Origin: Apostichopus japonicus
Lineage: Eukaryota; Echinodermata; Holothuroidea; Aspidochirotida; Stichopodidae
DNA length: 64,000 nucleotides
NCBI RefSeq assembly: GCF_037975245.1
Contig: NC_092573.1
Location: 12,006,501 to 12,070,500 of the forward strand
Reading direction: 5' to 3'
This document shows positions 1-12,100 of the stretch, piece by piece. The position numbers were made by a program, and so were the translations under genes. Each line of letters begins with the position of its first letter. Within the stretch, counting starts at the first letter, position 1. The notes below the pieces were generated by a model, which was not told where the DNA came from, searched no databases, and worked only from the letters and a program-made list of their open reading frames with translations.

Positions 1-2148
1 GCCAAATGCTAGAATATTTTCATTTATTGGAATTGAATCATTAAACTTGAGGTACCGGTAGGGAAATTGATGAATATATATTGATGAATATATATAAATT
101 ATAGGTGAAGCATTGAACTTGGATGCCTTTTTCCAAAGTGTTATAGTTCATGTAATATAGGTAAATGAGGATGGTTGGATTTGCTTCGATCCATGGGAAC
201 TAATAAAATAGCTTGGCCGAATCATGAACGTAAAGCAGAGACGTAAAAGATTTACGATTTCTTATTATCTCTTATTATTGCTATTTTATGCCATTTTATG
301 TTTATTTTTATGCTTATTTTGCAGTTTTTTTCCTTTGTTGGTATTTAGTCATTTTTGCCGAACCGAATTGGTTTGATATGGAATTGCAATGTCCACCATT
401 TTCTCTCTTACATACTTGAAACGTAATGATATTTTTCGCTTATGATGGTAATAACATGAAATACGAGAGAGAAAATCATGTAAAATTCGCACCAACTGTA
501 AGATTCATTTCACTTACCACTTGACATTCCATTGTAGTATGCTCTATTTCTTTAATTGATTTGAACGCATAGCAATCTGTTAAAAAACACATAGAAAAAT
601 GTTACAAGCAGGAATTAAATTGGCAATCTAATTGAATTATCGTATTTGTGTATGTATCTATATGTACAGAATATCTGTAATAATCTTACTCAACACAAAC
701 GACCTCCCATAGGAGAAACAGGAAGAAGGGTGATTAATGTATGTATGTTTTTTTGGCAGCAGTTCTGATAAAGGAAATTACAGAGTAGACGAAGTTGAAG
801 GCACACGTTACCAACCCTCTTGATCACGCCAACAACCTCCTCCCCCTTCCCCTCCCTCCCCTCCCCTCCCCCACAACAAACAATTCATAAATAACTGGAG
901 AAAGAATTCAAAACTTAACTAAAATAAACTATTGTAAGTGTTGCCTTAAATTTGTTACTAAAGGAATGATATAAAAGGATTACAAAACACCTGTGAAATA
1001 AACTATCATAGTAATGGTGCCTGAATCATTCGTGACTGGTTTCTTATTGGTTAATTTAAATGACGCATAATCCCAGACCTATTGTGAGAACATAAGCCTG
1101 TGTAGATGAATGTATAGCTGCTAGGACTTGTTTTAGGGTGGGCGATTTTCGGGTCAAATTTTCACGTCATATTGTGGGACAAAATGAAACACCTTTGTTT
1201 AGTTTCCTCTTAATATTTTACTCTATGGCTCCAATATTTTGGAATATGTTTAAGCCATTAACAGCAAACATAACCGAGCAGAATTATTTTGCTATAGGGA
1301 AGGTGGGGTTCTGGATGAAATGTTCCCTACAAATTGGGTCGGATTCAAAATTTCACCCATTTGTAGAATCTTGGGTATTAGCATTACCTCAATAACAGAT
1401 TCCCGTTAGCATTAATACTGCACTTTAGGTTTGGAGTAAAGGGAAGAGATTGTAAATAGAAAATTTTAGTTTTTACGTTAATCCACGAAAGGTAAAAACG
1501 TTTTACAATGATACATTCCATTCAAGTCTCTAAACAGGAAATAGAAGGTTTATTAACTCGTTTTAATACGGGTCAGCTCTTTTATAAAGTTGCTAGGTTC
1601 CAGAAACAGAAAATAGAGTTCTCTGTATGAACAGGGGGAAGGTTTTACCTGTGCTCATCGTTCGTTTTTGTATACTGCCCCCAGTTGTGGAATCACACTC
1701 AGCAGGTCATGTCTGCATTGAATATCGACATCTTTTACTGTCTTTGCTGTGCTGCCTAATTAAAGTGCCCTCTTAACATAGGCAACGTTGGATCATGAGT
1801 CTGAGCTTAAAGGGTGTGAAGACTCACGCACAAAGAAACGTCTGATGCCGGTAATCTGACCTACTTTCGAATGAGGTGTAACAGAAGTGTTAGACACCAC
1901 CATCGATCCCAGAAAATACACACACAGTTTGCTACCGTCGGTAATTAGACACTAGTGTACAGTCAATACATACAGCTACGGTCAATACCCTCGGCACAGT
2001 GTACATAGCAGCGATGGACATCTCAGGTCTAGATAAAAGATTACAAGGAATCACGTTTCATTACTGTCTGCATTTTGTAGCGATAAGAAGAAAACTTCAC
2101 GTGCAAGCAACGGAAAGTTAACTTTTTCAGAGCGCGACACGCGGTTTG
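1..2148. other. gene-free stretch, no recognisable element
   Basis: No exon chain, RNA gene or clear mobile element is visible on either strand. A pyrimidine-rich tract (about 838-873) is the only compositional oddity. An 85-codon open frame at 1138-1395 starts with a non-ATG codon, lacks splice-site or homology support, and is treated as chance. Confidence 0.6.
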
Positions 2149-3175
2149 AAGCACACAGACTACGGAAAATTGTGGGCAATTCTTCATTTTCAAGTGAGTG
2201 TATTACGTGAAATGTCTCTGACAATAGTTTCTAAGTATCCTTCAAAAGTTTGGAAGTTTTTTCACTATACGTTCCCCTTAAACGGAATGTGAAATTTTTC
2301 TTAAGCTTACAGGCACATTCATAATATCCAACCCAACCTCGTGTGAATCCTCAGATTTAAAGAAGGAAATAACTGTGCCATTGTTTAAATGTTTCCAAGT
2401 TGTACTATAGTATGTTGTTCCTTTTTTTTTATTTCCAGTATACATATAAAATTTATAGAGAGGAGTCATATAATACCTCAACAAGAAAAATAACTAATAT
2501 AAAAAGTTATTTTTTAAGATGGATATCATATCAAATACATCTCCACATACAAAAGTTAATACATAAAACGATATAACAAACAGACTACAACAAATATTCT
2601 AAGTGCTCGGATGGAATGTATAAGCAGCACGATAAATAACGTTCGGTTTTACGAGGGGATTTCTTAGATTTTTGCTCGATTTGTTCAGGAGACTTTTAAG
2701 TACAGTATACAAAGAGTGATTCTGATCACTGTAAATCTTATTAGCCATTCTTGTAAACTCAGGTCTTGCAGCAGCATTTACTTTTTCTAAAAGTATATTG
2801 TAATCTAAATTAAATATAGCTGATGTGTATTTAAAAAACTTCATTCTTTTTCTTTGCTTTTCTTGCAATATAAAATGGTACCAGATACGCACTGTATATG
2901 TCACATGCGCCAGGGTAGAATAATAGTATTGAAAACATTTTCCTTAGCATTTTGGTTAAAGAAAGACACAACGTATAAGCCACACTAGATACTATATGAT
3001 ATACTTGTTTTAATATCTTGATGTTTTGCAAGAAAAGGTCAAACTGTTGTCGCTGTATACTCCCAGTACTCAGTCTTGGAAGTTCTACCCACCTCAGATC
3101 CCTCAATAATAATACGTTGCGATCTTGATAGAATGAGACCTTCATGTTTTATGGTTTTATTTTCAAAAACAAATT
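2149..3175. repeat. dispersed ~1 kb repeat, copy A
   Basis: From 'aagcacacagactacgga' at about 2149 to the AC-rich end near 3175 this segment matches 14785-16025 in the same orientation, with scattered substitutions and small indels. On the minus strand both copies keep a similar open frame (2904-2599 here) with a shared segment NAAARPEFTRMANKIYS. In the other copy the downstream part (SLYTVLK..LL.KSS.NLRNP) is in a different frame, so at least one copy is broken. It may be a decayed mobile element or a duplicated fragment of a host gene. I recognise no transposase or reverse transcriptase motif in it. Confidence 0.75.
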
Positions 3176-3193
3176 CCTTTATTTATATATTTT

Positions 3194-3203
3194 GGGGGGG
3201 GGG
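3194..3203. repeat. G10 homopolymer run
   Basis: An uninterrupted run of ten G. At least twelve runs of ten or more G occur in the window, often beside repeat-element ends. Confidence 0.9.
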
Positions 3204-3514
3204 CGGGTGACACAATAAAGTCTTGCGGTCACATGTTGGAACTATGTCATTTACAGAACATTGATAATTTCATTGGTCAGTTTCAACAGAGCTCTTAGGA
3301 ATTGTGCATGATACAGCAGTATCATCGGCATATTCTGTAACAGAAATGTATGAATTTGACCCAATATTTATAAGTTTATATAGTACATAATATAAGCATA
3401 TATAGCAGATAATGGATCCCTCTCACCTAAGGCACACCAACCTTTATTTCCGATATTTCCGATAACCCATTATCCAACCAGGGTTCTGCCCAGGGTGGAT
3501 TGAGTGCCGGCAGG

Positions 3515-4035
3515 ACTATCTAAGCGGAGCGCCACCATCGGTTGGCGCGGAGCGTACAAGAAAATTTTGGGTTTTGGAAACCCCCCAGATCAAGGGCGTA
3601 GGAACCGGGGGGCTGGGGGGCGCCAGCCCCCCCGGTGAAAAATGTGGAGGGGCGGAAGTATCATTCCGCCCCCCCCGCTCCGCAAGTCAGAAAACCCCTT
3701 TTTCATTTCCAAATGAGAAAAAAAATCTCATTTGGAGCACCAAATTGCATCTAAGGCCAGGTGAAAATACAAAATTAAGTTTACAAAATGGAGTGGGTGT
3801 TGAAGTGTGCTATATTGCACCAAATTGCATCTGAGGCCACCTGGAAATGCAAAAAATTCCAAAGGGGAGGGGGACACCCCCTCCCCTTAGACCCCTCCCC
3901 CAGGCCGGCCATCAGTCTTCAGCCCCCCACTCAAAAGTACCTTCCTACGCCACTGCCCCAGATGGCCGGAAACGGCCCTTCCCGAGTATATTCTGAGCCA
4001 CATGTAGACAGCTTTGAAATGAGATCTCATGTCTG
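3515..4035 (+). repeat. GC-rich hairpin repeat family, copy 1 (interrupted)
   Basis: Contains the family core: CTATCTAAGCGGAGC, then a 20-nt hairpin (3529-3548), then GGAGCGTACA. After the nested insertion at 3591-3955 it continues with GGCCGGAAACGGCCCTTCC and GAGATCTCATGTCT (about 3964-4034). The same blocks occur uninterrupted, in the same order, in the minus-strand copy at about 18110-17955. Copies 3 and 4 share the hairpin and the CCGGAAA block. Confidence 0.8.
3591..3955. mobile_element. hAT-like MITE nested in the hairpin repeat, with 8-bp TSD
   Basis: Ends are CAAGGGCGTAGG on the left and CCTACGCCACTG on the right, inverted relative to each other with 10 of 12 positions matching. They are flanked by the direct duplication CCCCAGAT at 3583-3590 and 3956-3963. 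Related copies read through this point without the 365-bp insert (near 52645: CCTAGATCGCCGGAAA), giving a paralogous empty site. An 8-bp target duplication fits the hAT superfamily. There is no transposase frame, so it is non-autonomous. The interior is G- and C-run rich with a GGCGCC palindrome near 3619. Confidence 0.8.
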
Positions 4036-7000
4036 GAATTTTTCACAATTAATGAAAAAAGTTAGGACAAATATCTGGAGCACCAGAGTACATACCATAC
4101 ACGCATAGCACGACTGATCAAGGGCCCTTGCTATGGCCATCTTTATGAAAGTTACCCTTGTAATCACATGTTTTAGGCCACTTGGCATGATTAACTCAAT
4201 GTTAAATATTGTTTCCATGTTCTTGTAGAAAACGTAAACTCAGCAAAATACAATTAGTTGTGATTTTGTAATTACGTGAGATCCGTTATAACCGCCGAGG
4301 TGGTTAGGCTATTTGCTATACACTTAACTATGGTAGGATATTATTTTTTCGGTATTTTTGGAAATGCTAGAAAATACTTTCCACCGCTTAACACCAGATG
4401 TGGTCTTACGCTATATTCATAAATGGATGCACTAGAGCCTTGTTTACATGACATTAGTTGCATTTAGTACGATATGCAAGTTTGGCGTGAATTTTTCGAA
4501 AGTGCTTTGCTCGATCTTTCGTAAAATTTGAAAGGTGTAGCCTACCACCTTTCCGTACACAATTGGTACACAATTGATTTTCAGTTTTTTTTTCTCTATA
4601 CGGTCAAGTGAATAAGTTGTATATTGAGTATAAACTCATCGCGAATGCAAAAAACGATGCGGGGATTTCCAGCAGACAAATGTTTTCTTTGCGGGATTAC
4701 TGAGTCAGTTGAAGGGAATCCTGCACCTTAGTGGGAACACTGAACTGAAGTCAAATTCATACGAAAGAAAACGTTTACTAACCAACATACAATACAAATA
4801 TAAAAGAACGTGGAATGGCAATATTGTTCAAAACATTTCCCGCGAGGCTGATTTATTACAGCAACCTTCCCGCGCTGGGCCGTGGGTGTCCATGTGACAC
4901 GTATACCCTGAAGCTTGCGAAATAGCCATTGTAAGTGGGTTGGGGACACATCATTACTCGTTGGTATTGTGACTAAAATTGCGAGCACGCTCTCTGAACA
5001 TTTTCCTTTTGTTTCTGAAACTTTTCTTGTGAAATTTTACCTTTTTTTTCATAGATGTACTTATTTGTCCTTTGTGTTTTTTTTTAGTTTTTTGTCCCGT
5101 TTTTTTTTCTATTTTTTTTTTTGTCCGATTTTTTTTTTCGTATTTCCCGCGAGCATCACGGATTTCCCGCGAACCTGGTTCGGACGGTTCGCAAGGTTTT
5201 CCAGCCCTTGTCACTCGTGCCTAATGCAATATGATGTAAATTCACCCGCTACGAAGGTTAACGGCCGTATGTGTACTAGCTAGCTGAATAGTGCCTGTGT
5301 CTCGCGCGAAAAAATAGATATAAATGAAACTATCAAAAGTACGATCGGGAGTTGGAAACGGAAAACAGTCATTGGTCTGGAATGCGGAATTCTGGTAATT
5401 TTTACTAAGTATGACACTGTGATGTGTTGGATATTTTGAACAGTTATGAACTGGATTTCCCCTAGTCTCAAACAGATTGTTTCTGTACGTTCGACCCTCC
5501 GGCTATGGAGCTGTTTTTTCGAGTTCCTATCGAAAATAAGTGCCGGTCGGAAAAGTCACTCAGGCAGATTGTGGCGGTCGGTAATTCAGCGTGCTGGTCG
5601 GGCCCGACCGGCGCCGACCGGCAGCGGCAGAACCCTGTCCAACCTAACTTGTCTGGACCATCCTTGAAGAAATTGTGTCAGCCAGTGAATAAGCCGTGTT
5701 TCTTTGATACATCGTAAAACATCATTCATTAATTGATTTGGCAGTATTAAACGCACTTGAAAAGTCAAGAAAAAGACCCTTTGTTATAATTCTTTCCGTA
5801 CAATCTTAATGAGACACAATATCATGGATTAATCAAACGTTTGATATCTGCAATACATAGATTCTTCTAGTGGCTTGAACTTCCGTTTTGGAACAGCAAA
5901 TGCCTTCTCCTTTCTTATGTCGAGCAACCTTATAGGTTAACAATCCCAATGTATGGAAACCATGGCTGAGGGTTTATCAGTTTGGTGATGTTCGTTTGGT
6001 TTGTATGTCCATATTCTGACTTGGTTTATTTTTCCAAAAGGTCTGGTATAACTTCCCCTGTGATCCTAAAATTCTTAGCCTGTGGAAGAAAACATCCAAG
6101 GTTCTGTCAGATCTGAAGGTTGCTGTACAGATTTTCTAGTAATTCGGTCTTAACGCCTCCCCTCTTCGTCCTTTGTAGCAAAGTAACTACTTAAGTATAA
6201 ACTATTCTAGTACCTTCCAAAGTTTCATGTAAAAGTAAGTGACCTTCAGCTATGCAACTAGGTATTACTAAGCCAGATAAAGGTAGCTAAAAGTAAGGCT
6301 AGAGCAATGCTTGTGATGAACAAAGTCGCCAACAGCTAAGCGAAACCGTACTTCTTTAGGGAGATATTAAATTTTTAACGTTTCTTTACATATTAAATTG
6401 AAGCTGGTGTTTGCATAATACTGGTTTTTGTTTATTGAACTGTTTACATTCACATTGAAAGGAGACAGAAAACGAAAATAATAAAATTACACCCCCCCTC
6501 CCACCATCCCAAGTGGCACTACACATTGGCAAAAAAGTAGCTCCATGCCACGACTTTTAAAATCCAATTTACTCCCGTAACGTGCAAGATAATGGACTAA
6601 GATATTTTAGGGATAAGTTCATCACAAGGATCTTGGTGATATAAGTACATTATGATGGTTGGGATCCTTCCCTTTAATCCGTAGGTATGGTTAGGCTAAC
6701 ACTAAGAATGACTTAAATTAATTAGCCTTGGTCTAGGTATTGTAGTCTTTGCGGTCACAATTAAATTTTGAGTGATATATTCATCATTATTATACGAGTT
6801 ACAAACATTGTCATCAATGTCCGTCAATGACTTACACCGTATGTTTCCTCATTTATACACAGCTCTAATTAAATGTACCGACACTGTTACACCGATTCAG
6901 TAGAGATAAATAGCGTTACTCAAGTCTACTGTATATAGCTACTCGCGCAACAGATACAGGCATCGAATGTACTGCAATCATAACACTAGGCTACTATTCA

Positions 7001-7075
7001 GGTATATTATTGTTGACCCACTGGCCATTCTGTTTTCACGAGTTATGCTATCGTGTATGAAATGCTGCATTTATC
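4036..7075. other. gene-free stretch
   Basis: No supported gene. A T-rich tract (about 5040-5150) yields long low-complexity frames on both strands that are not convincing. A GCCGAGGTGGTTAGGCT string at about 4293 looks like a tRNA A-box but has no tRNA fold around it. Confidence 0.55.
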
Positions 7076-7210
7076 AATTAAAAGACGAGGTGGAAATAAT
7101 ATATTGTGTTACTGAGTGGTTATAATGACTAAAGTATTCGTCAGTTTGTGAAAACGAGAGTGGGCCTTAGGTGGACATTCGTCAAAAATCAGTCAAAAAT
7201 CAGTCAACAA
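7076..7210. repeat. short dispersed repeat, copy A
   Basis: The block containing GACTAAAGTATTCGTCAGT and AAAACGAGAGTGGGCCTTAGG recurs in direct orientation at 16720-16815. Its upstream part (CAATTAAAAGACGAGGTG) recurs at about 16557, where the two parts are separated by extra sequence. Both copies follow at some distance a copy of another repeat, but I cannot define element ends. Confidence 0.7.
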
Positions 7211-8424
7211 TATGCTTACCCTATAGGCCGTTATTATAGATTCCTTCAAGACACACACGAATGATTTTAAATTGCAAAAAAAATGATGCTACATTTTAAA
7301 GGAGTTAAATTTAAGAGAAATAGGTTTTCTTATCACATATTATTTGCCTCCCATTAAGTCATCTATTATAACAAAAAAAAAGAAAGAAGACAACGTTCAT
7401 TCTTTCTTAGGTCTGTGTATGACTAGACGTTATTTATGTTGTAAGGTAAATAAAATTGCGACTTTCGATGACTTATCCATGGATGTATTTACAACATCAC
7501 TTTATCATAGATTTGTATTTTTGAAGATATTTAAAAATGTTGTTAATTGCATAAAACCACAACGCTATAGCTTTACAAAAGTGTTATACGTACTTTTCAG
7601 TAATATAGCAGACCTCTTACCCTTTTTTTTATACTTTTCGTTGCACTGATTGGGTGAATAAATTGCATACATTGTTAGTGGAAGTGTCACAGAAAGGGGT
7701 AACCTAACTCAAATGGATGCCCATTGTCCCCCTTGTGAATCAAATCGTTTCCTACAAAAACGTTCATTTTCAGGTTATTTCTCTATAAAACATATACACA
7801 ATAACACAGAGCAAAATGTATCCAAATAACTAACACAGCGATAACAAGCATCAAACAAACAAATCCCAAAGGCAAACTCGATTCGCCTCTACATCGATGT
7901 GTCACACGCATTCAAGTTGTCATGAAGATAGTAAGTTTACATACAGTGGCAACGTTCCTCGATTAGTTTACGAGAGGTGAACCACGTAACATTAATAATT
8001 GGGTGTGGTGATGCTTTTTTATTTACTCTCAAAATAGTGCTGTGTCAGTACTTAAGCGTAAAGCGAGCCTGAGCCATTTAAAATAATTTCAATAAGTCTG
8101 ATCCTACTAGTATAAGTCTACAACGTTTAAAATAACTTGCATCCGCTCGAAATATTAACTACTACCGCGGGAAAAGTTACCAATGAGATATAGTATCAAT
8201 ATATTTGATGCTTTGGTTGTTATAATTAAAGTATGAAATTAAACTCGACTCGACGAAGTGAAGTGAACATCACGAAGACAGGAAAGCAGCTTAGAAATTC
8301 GTTGATGAAAGATGGAGATTACGCCAAAGAGAACTGTTGTCGTTCATATATCTTTACAACAGTGCATATATAACAAAGGCCTAGACGTTAACATCGGCAA
8401 CATAACAGTTTACAATACGTATCA
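7211..8424. other. gene-free stretch
   Basis: No supported coding exon, RNA gene or repeat boundary. A frame at 7344-7649 begins in an A-rich tract and has no supporting features. Confidence 0.55.
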
Positions 8425-8765
8425 CTGAAAACTTAAATTGTCCACCGACTAACATAACGTTAGTCCATCTGGTGCCTCTACCGACTAACATAGCCTTAGT
8501 TAGTTGCTAAACCGACTAATTTATTCCTTAGTTAGTTGGATTTCTTAGTCGGTCATCTTAGTCCGTCAGCTTAGTCGATCAACAATATCTTAGTCGGTAA
8601 ATGTATATTAGTCAGTTATATTAGTTGGTGACATTAGTCGGTCTTTACCGACTAATTTATATGAGCCACCGACTAGTTTATAGCAGGTTTTACATTAGTC
8701 AGGATGGTGCCTCTCCCGACTAACCTTTCTTAGTCGGTATCGACTGACTAGTTGCACTGACTAGA
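8425..8765. repeat. cluster of TTAGTCGGT/ACCGACTAA hairpins
   Basis: A 9-base motif (TTAGTCGGT or its complement ACCGACTAA) and near-variants occur many times in about 340 bp, in both orientations. Some copies are adjacent and form perfect stem-loops; 8634-8655 is TTAGTCGGT-CTTT-ACCGACTAA. A second, smaller cluster lies at 20760-21000. Confidence 0.8.
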
Positions 8766-9181
8766 ATCACTGTAATGCAAAGTTGAATCTTGGGCAAGGG
8801 TTCCTCATGACTTTCGCTTTAAAGTGGTACCCCAAATCGACACCAGTTAAGTCTTCACGAACTACAAATGGCCTCCCACTTGTCTTCAAGAAGCCAAAAA
8901 TCTGCACCATTATTGACCTGTGAACAGAAAATATGATATACGTGTAAGCACAGATACAGATATAGCACATGATAACTCACATTATCATAAACATACATTT
9001 ACATTAAAATTTTATAACATATTGGGAGGTAAACATTAAAATCTAGGCCCCTCAAATTATAAGCCAGGAATAGCAGCTTTACCAAATAATTATTAGCTTT
9101 GCACAGCATAACACCAAGTTATTTTTCAAAGCTTAATAATCATGTTAATCATGTTAATAATGATCCCAATCGACCGGGAGC
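8766..9181. other. gene-free stretch
   Basis: Spacer between the hairpin cluster and the foldback element. Nothing supported was seen. Confidence 0.5.
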
Positions 9182-12100
9182 CCAGAGGGTTTGGTTAGCT
9201 GGGAAGGTAACCAATTGCCTTGTACATCACAATGTTCACAGTGCATTCCTGTATATGAAACCAGACGACTGGCAAACCGGCTGTCGTGGGTGTGGCTGGG
9301 AGAGCAATTTTAAAGTCACCTGATAGCTAACCTAGATCAGTTTTCATAGTAACCACATCAAAGTAAGTACAATGTGTCAGGTTTGGCCCCAAGAGCAACA
9401 AATGGCCATTGCCAGTAATTATTGGTGGTGGGGTACCCCTGCCAGTGATCTGTAATTGACCCCTCACGGCTGACCTAGGTGAGCTCATGAGGTAACCACT
9501 TGAAACCTACTGGAAAATGTTGGTTAGGACTTCAGATATACTGATTGGCATTGCCAGTATTTTTTATTGTTGGGGTACCCCTGCCAGTAGACCCCCAAAA
9601 TGCCCATCCCCCCATTGAACTAGATGAGCTCATGAGGTAACCAGTTGAAAACTACTGGAAAATGATAGGTATCACTTCATATGTAAGGGATGGGCATTTC
9701 CAGTAATTTATATTGGGGGGGGGGGGGGGGTAACCCTGCCAGTAGACCCCCAAAATGCCTATCCCCTAATTGACCTAGGTAAGCTCATAAGGTAACCAGT
9801 TGAAACCTACTGGAAAATGATAGGTATTACTTCAAATGTAAATGATGTGCATTTCCAGTAATTTATATTGGTGGGATACCCCTGCCAGTAGACCCCCAAA
9901 ATGCCCATTCCCTCATTGACCTAGTTCAGCTCATGAGATAACCCGTTGAAAAATTACTGGAAAACGATAGGTATCACTTCATATGTAAGGGATGGGCATT
10001 TCCAGTCATTGATATTGGTGGGGTAACCCTGCCAGTAGACCCCCAAAATGCCCATCCCCCATTGACCTAGATGAGCTCATGAGGTAACCAGTTGAAAACT
10101 ACTGTAAAATGATTGGCAGGACTCTATATGTAAGGGATGGGCATTTCCAGTAATTTATATTAGTGGGGTACCCCTGCCAGTAGACCCCCAAAATGCCCCC
10201 CCCCTCATTGATCTAGGTCAGCTCATGATGTAACCAGTTGAAACCTACTGGAAAATGATAGGTATCACTTCATATGTAAGGATGGGCATTTCCAGAAATT
10301 TATATTGGGGGGGGGGTACCCCTGCCAGTAGACCCCCAAAATGCCCATTCCCTTATTGACCTTGGTCAGCTCATGAGATAACCAGTTGAAAAATTACTGG
10401 AAAATGATAGGTATCACTTCATATGTAAGGTATGGGCATTTCCAGTCATTGATATTGGTGGGGTAACCCTGCCAGTAGACCCCCAAAATGCCCATCCCCC
10501 ATTGACCTAGATGAGCTCATGAGGTAACCAGTTGAAAACTACTGTAAAATGATTGGCAGGACTCTCTATGTAAGGGATGGGCATTTCCAGTAATTTATAT
10601 TAGTGGGGTACCCCTGCCAGTAGACCCCCAAAATGCCCCCCCCCCTCATTGATCTAGGTCAGCTCATGATTTAACCAGTTGAAAACTACTGGAAAATGAT
10701 TGACAGGATTCTATATGTAAGGGATGGGCACTTCCAGTAATTTCTATTAGTGGTGTACTCCTGCCAGTAGACCCCCAACATGCCCCTCCCCTCATTGATC
10801 TAGGTCAACTCATGATTTAACTAGTTGAAACCTACTGGAAAATGATAGGTATCACTTCATATGTAAGGGATGGGCATTTCCAGTAATTTATATTGGTGGG
10901 CCACCACTGCCAGAGTCCGCCCACCCCCCCTTTTAAACTAGGTGGGCTTTTGGTGTGACCAATTGAAAACTACTGGAAAATGATAGGTAGGACTCCAGAT
11001 TTAAGCAGAGTAATTTCCAGTTATTTCCACTGGTGGGGTACCCCTGTCCAGTTTCCCAACAACTCCAAACACTGTCTAACATTATATTATAGGTCACACC
11101 CAAAGAATCCCCTAAACACCCCAGATACAGTGTAACCACTCAAAGGTGGCCTCAAATGACTGAATACAACCTGTGTGGTTATTCAGGAATTATGTTCTTG
11201 ACAGTCAACGTTCATTCCATTCAGCTGTTCTGAAGTGGTCCGTTCAAGTTACCGTAGCTTTACTAATGCCAAGGTGATTGTCTGATTGAAACATGTGGTC
11301 CATGCCAGTGGCACCAGCCTGTTTACAGGTGTCAAGGAAAAATATGTTGAATCTGGTGAATTATTCAGTGTTTGTGATTTTTGTTGCCAAACCAATTTTT
11401 TCAGCATGGGGACATTTTTTGTGAAAAACAATAAAACATTAATCTACGACCTATGACCTGAAACTTGGTTTCTTTTCCAGTAGTTTTCAATTGATCACAC
11501 CATTAGCTCACCTATGTTAATAAGGGGGGGGGGGGGCGGACTCTGGCAGTGGTGGCCCACCAATATAAAATACTGGAAATGCCCATCCTTACATATGAAG
11601 TGATACCTATCATTTTCCAGTAGGTTTCAACTGGTCAAATCATGAGCTCACCTAGGTCAATGAGGGGATGGCATTTTGGGGGTCTACTGGCAGGGGTACC
11701 CCACTAATATTAATTTCTGGAAATGCCCATCCCTTACATATGAAGTGATACCTATCGTTTTCCAGTAGGTTTCAACTGGTTACCTCATGAGCTCACCTAG
11801 GTCAATGAGGGGATGGGCATTTTGGGGGTCTACTGGCAGGGGTACCCCACTAATATTAATTTCTGGAAATGCCCATCCCTTACATATGAAGTGATACCTA
11901 TCATTTTCCAGTAGGTTTCAACTGGTTACCTCATGAGCTGACCTAGGTCAATGTGGGGATGGGCATTTTGGGGGTCTACTGGCAGGGGTACCCCCTCCAA
12001 TATAAATTACTGGAAATGCCCATCACTTACATGAAGTGATACCTATCATTTTCCAGTAGGTTTCAACTGGTTACCTTATGAGCTGACCTAGGTCAATGTG

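Noticed and set aside
1138-1395. 85-codon open frame
   Set aside because: Starts with GTG, has no splice context, no domain and no codon-use support.
4288-4350. tRNA-like A-box (GCCGAGGTGGTTAGGCT)
   Set aside because: No B-box, no acceptor or T-arm pairing at the right distance. At most a decayed SINE head.
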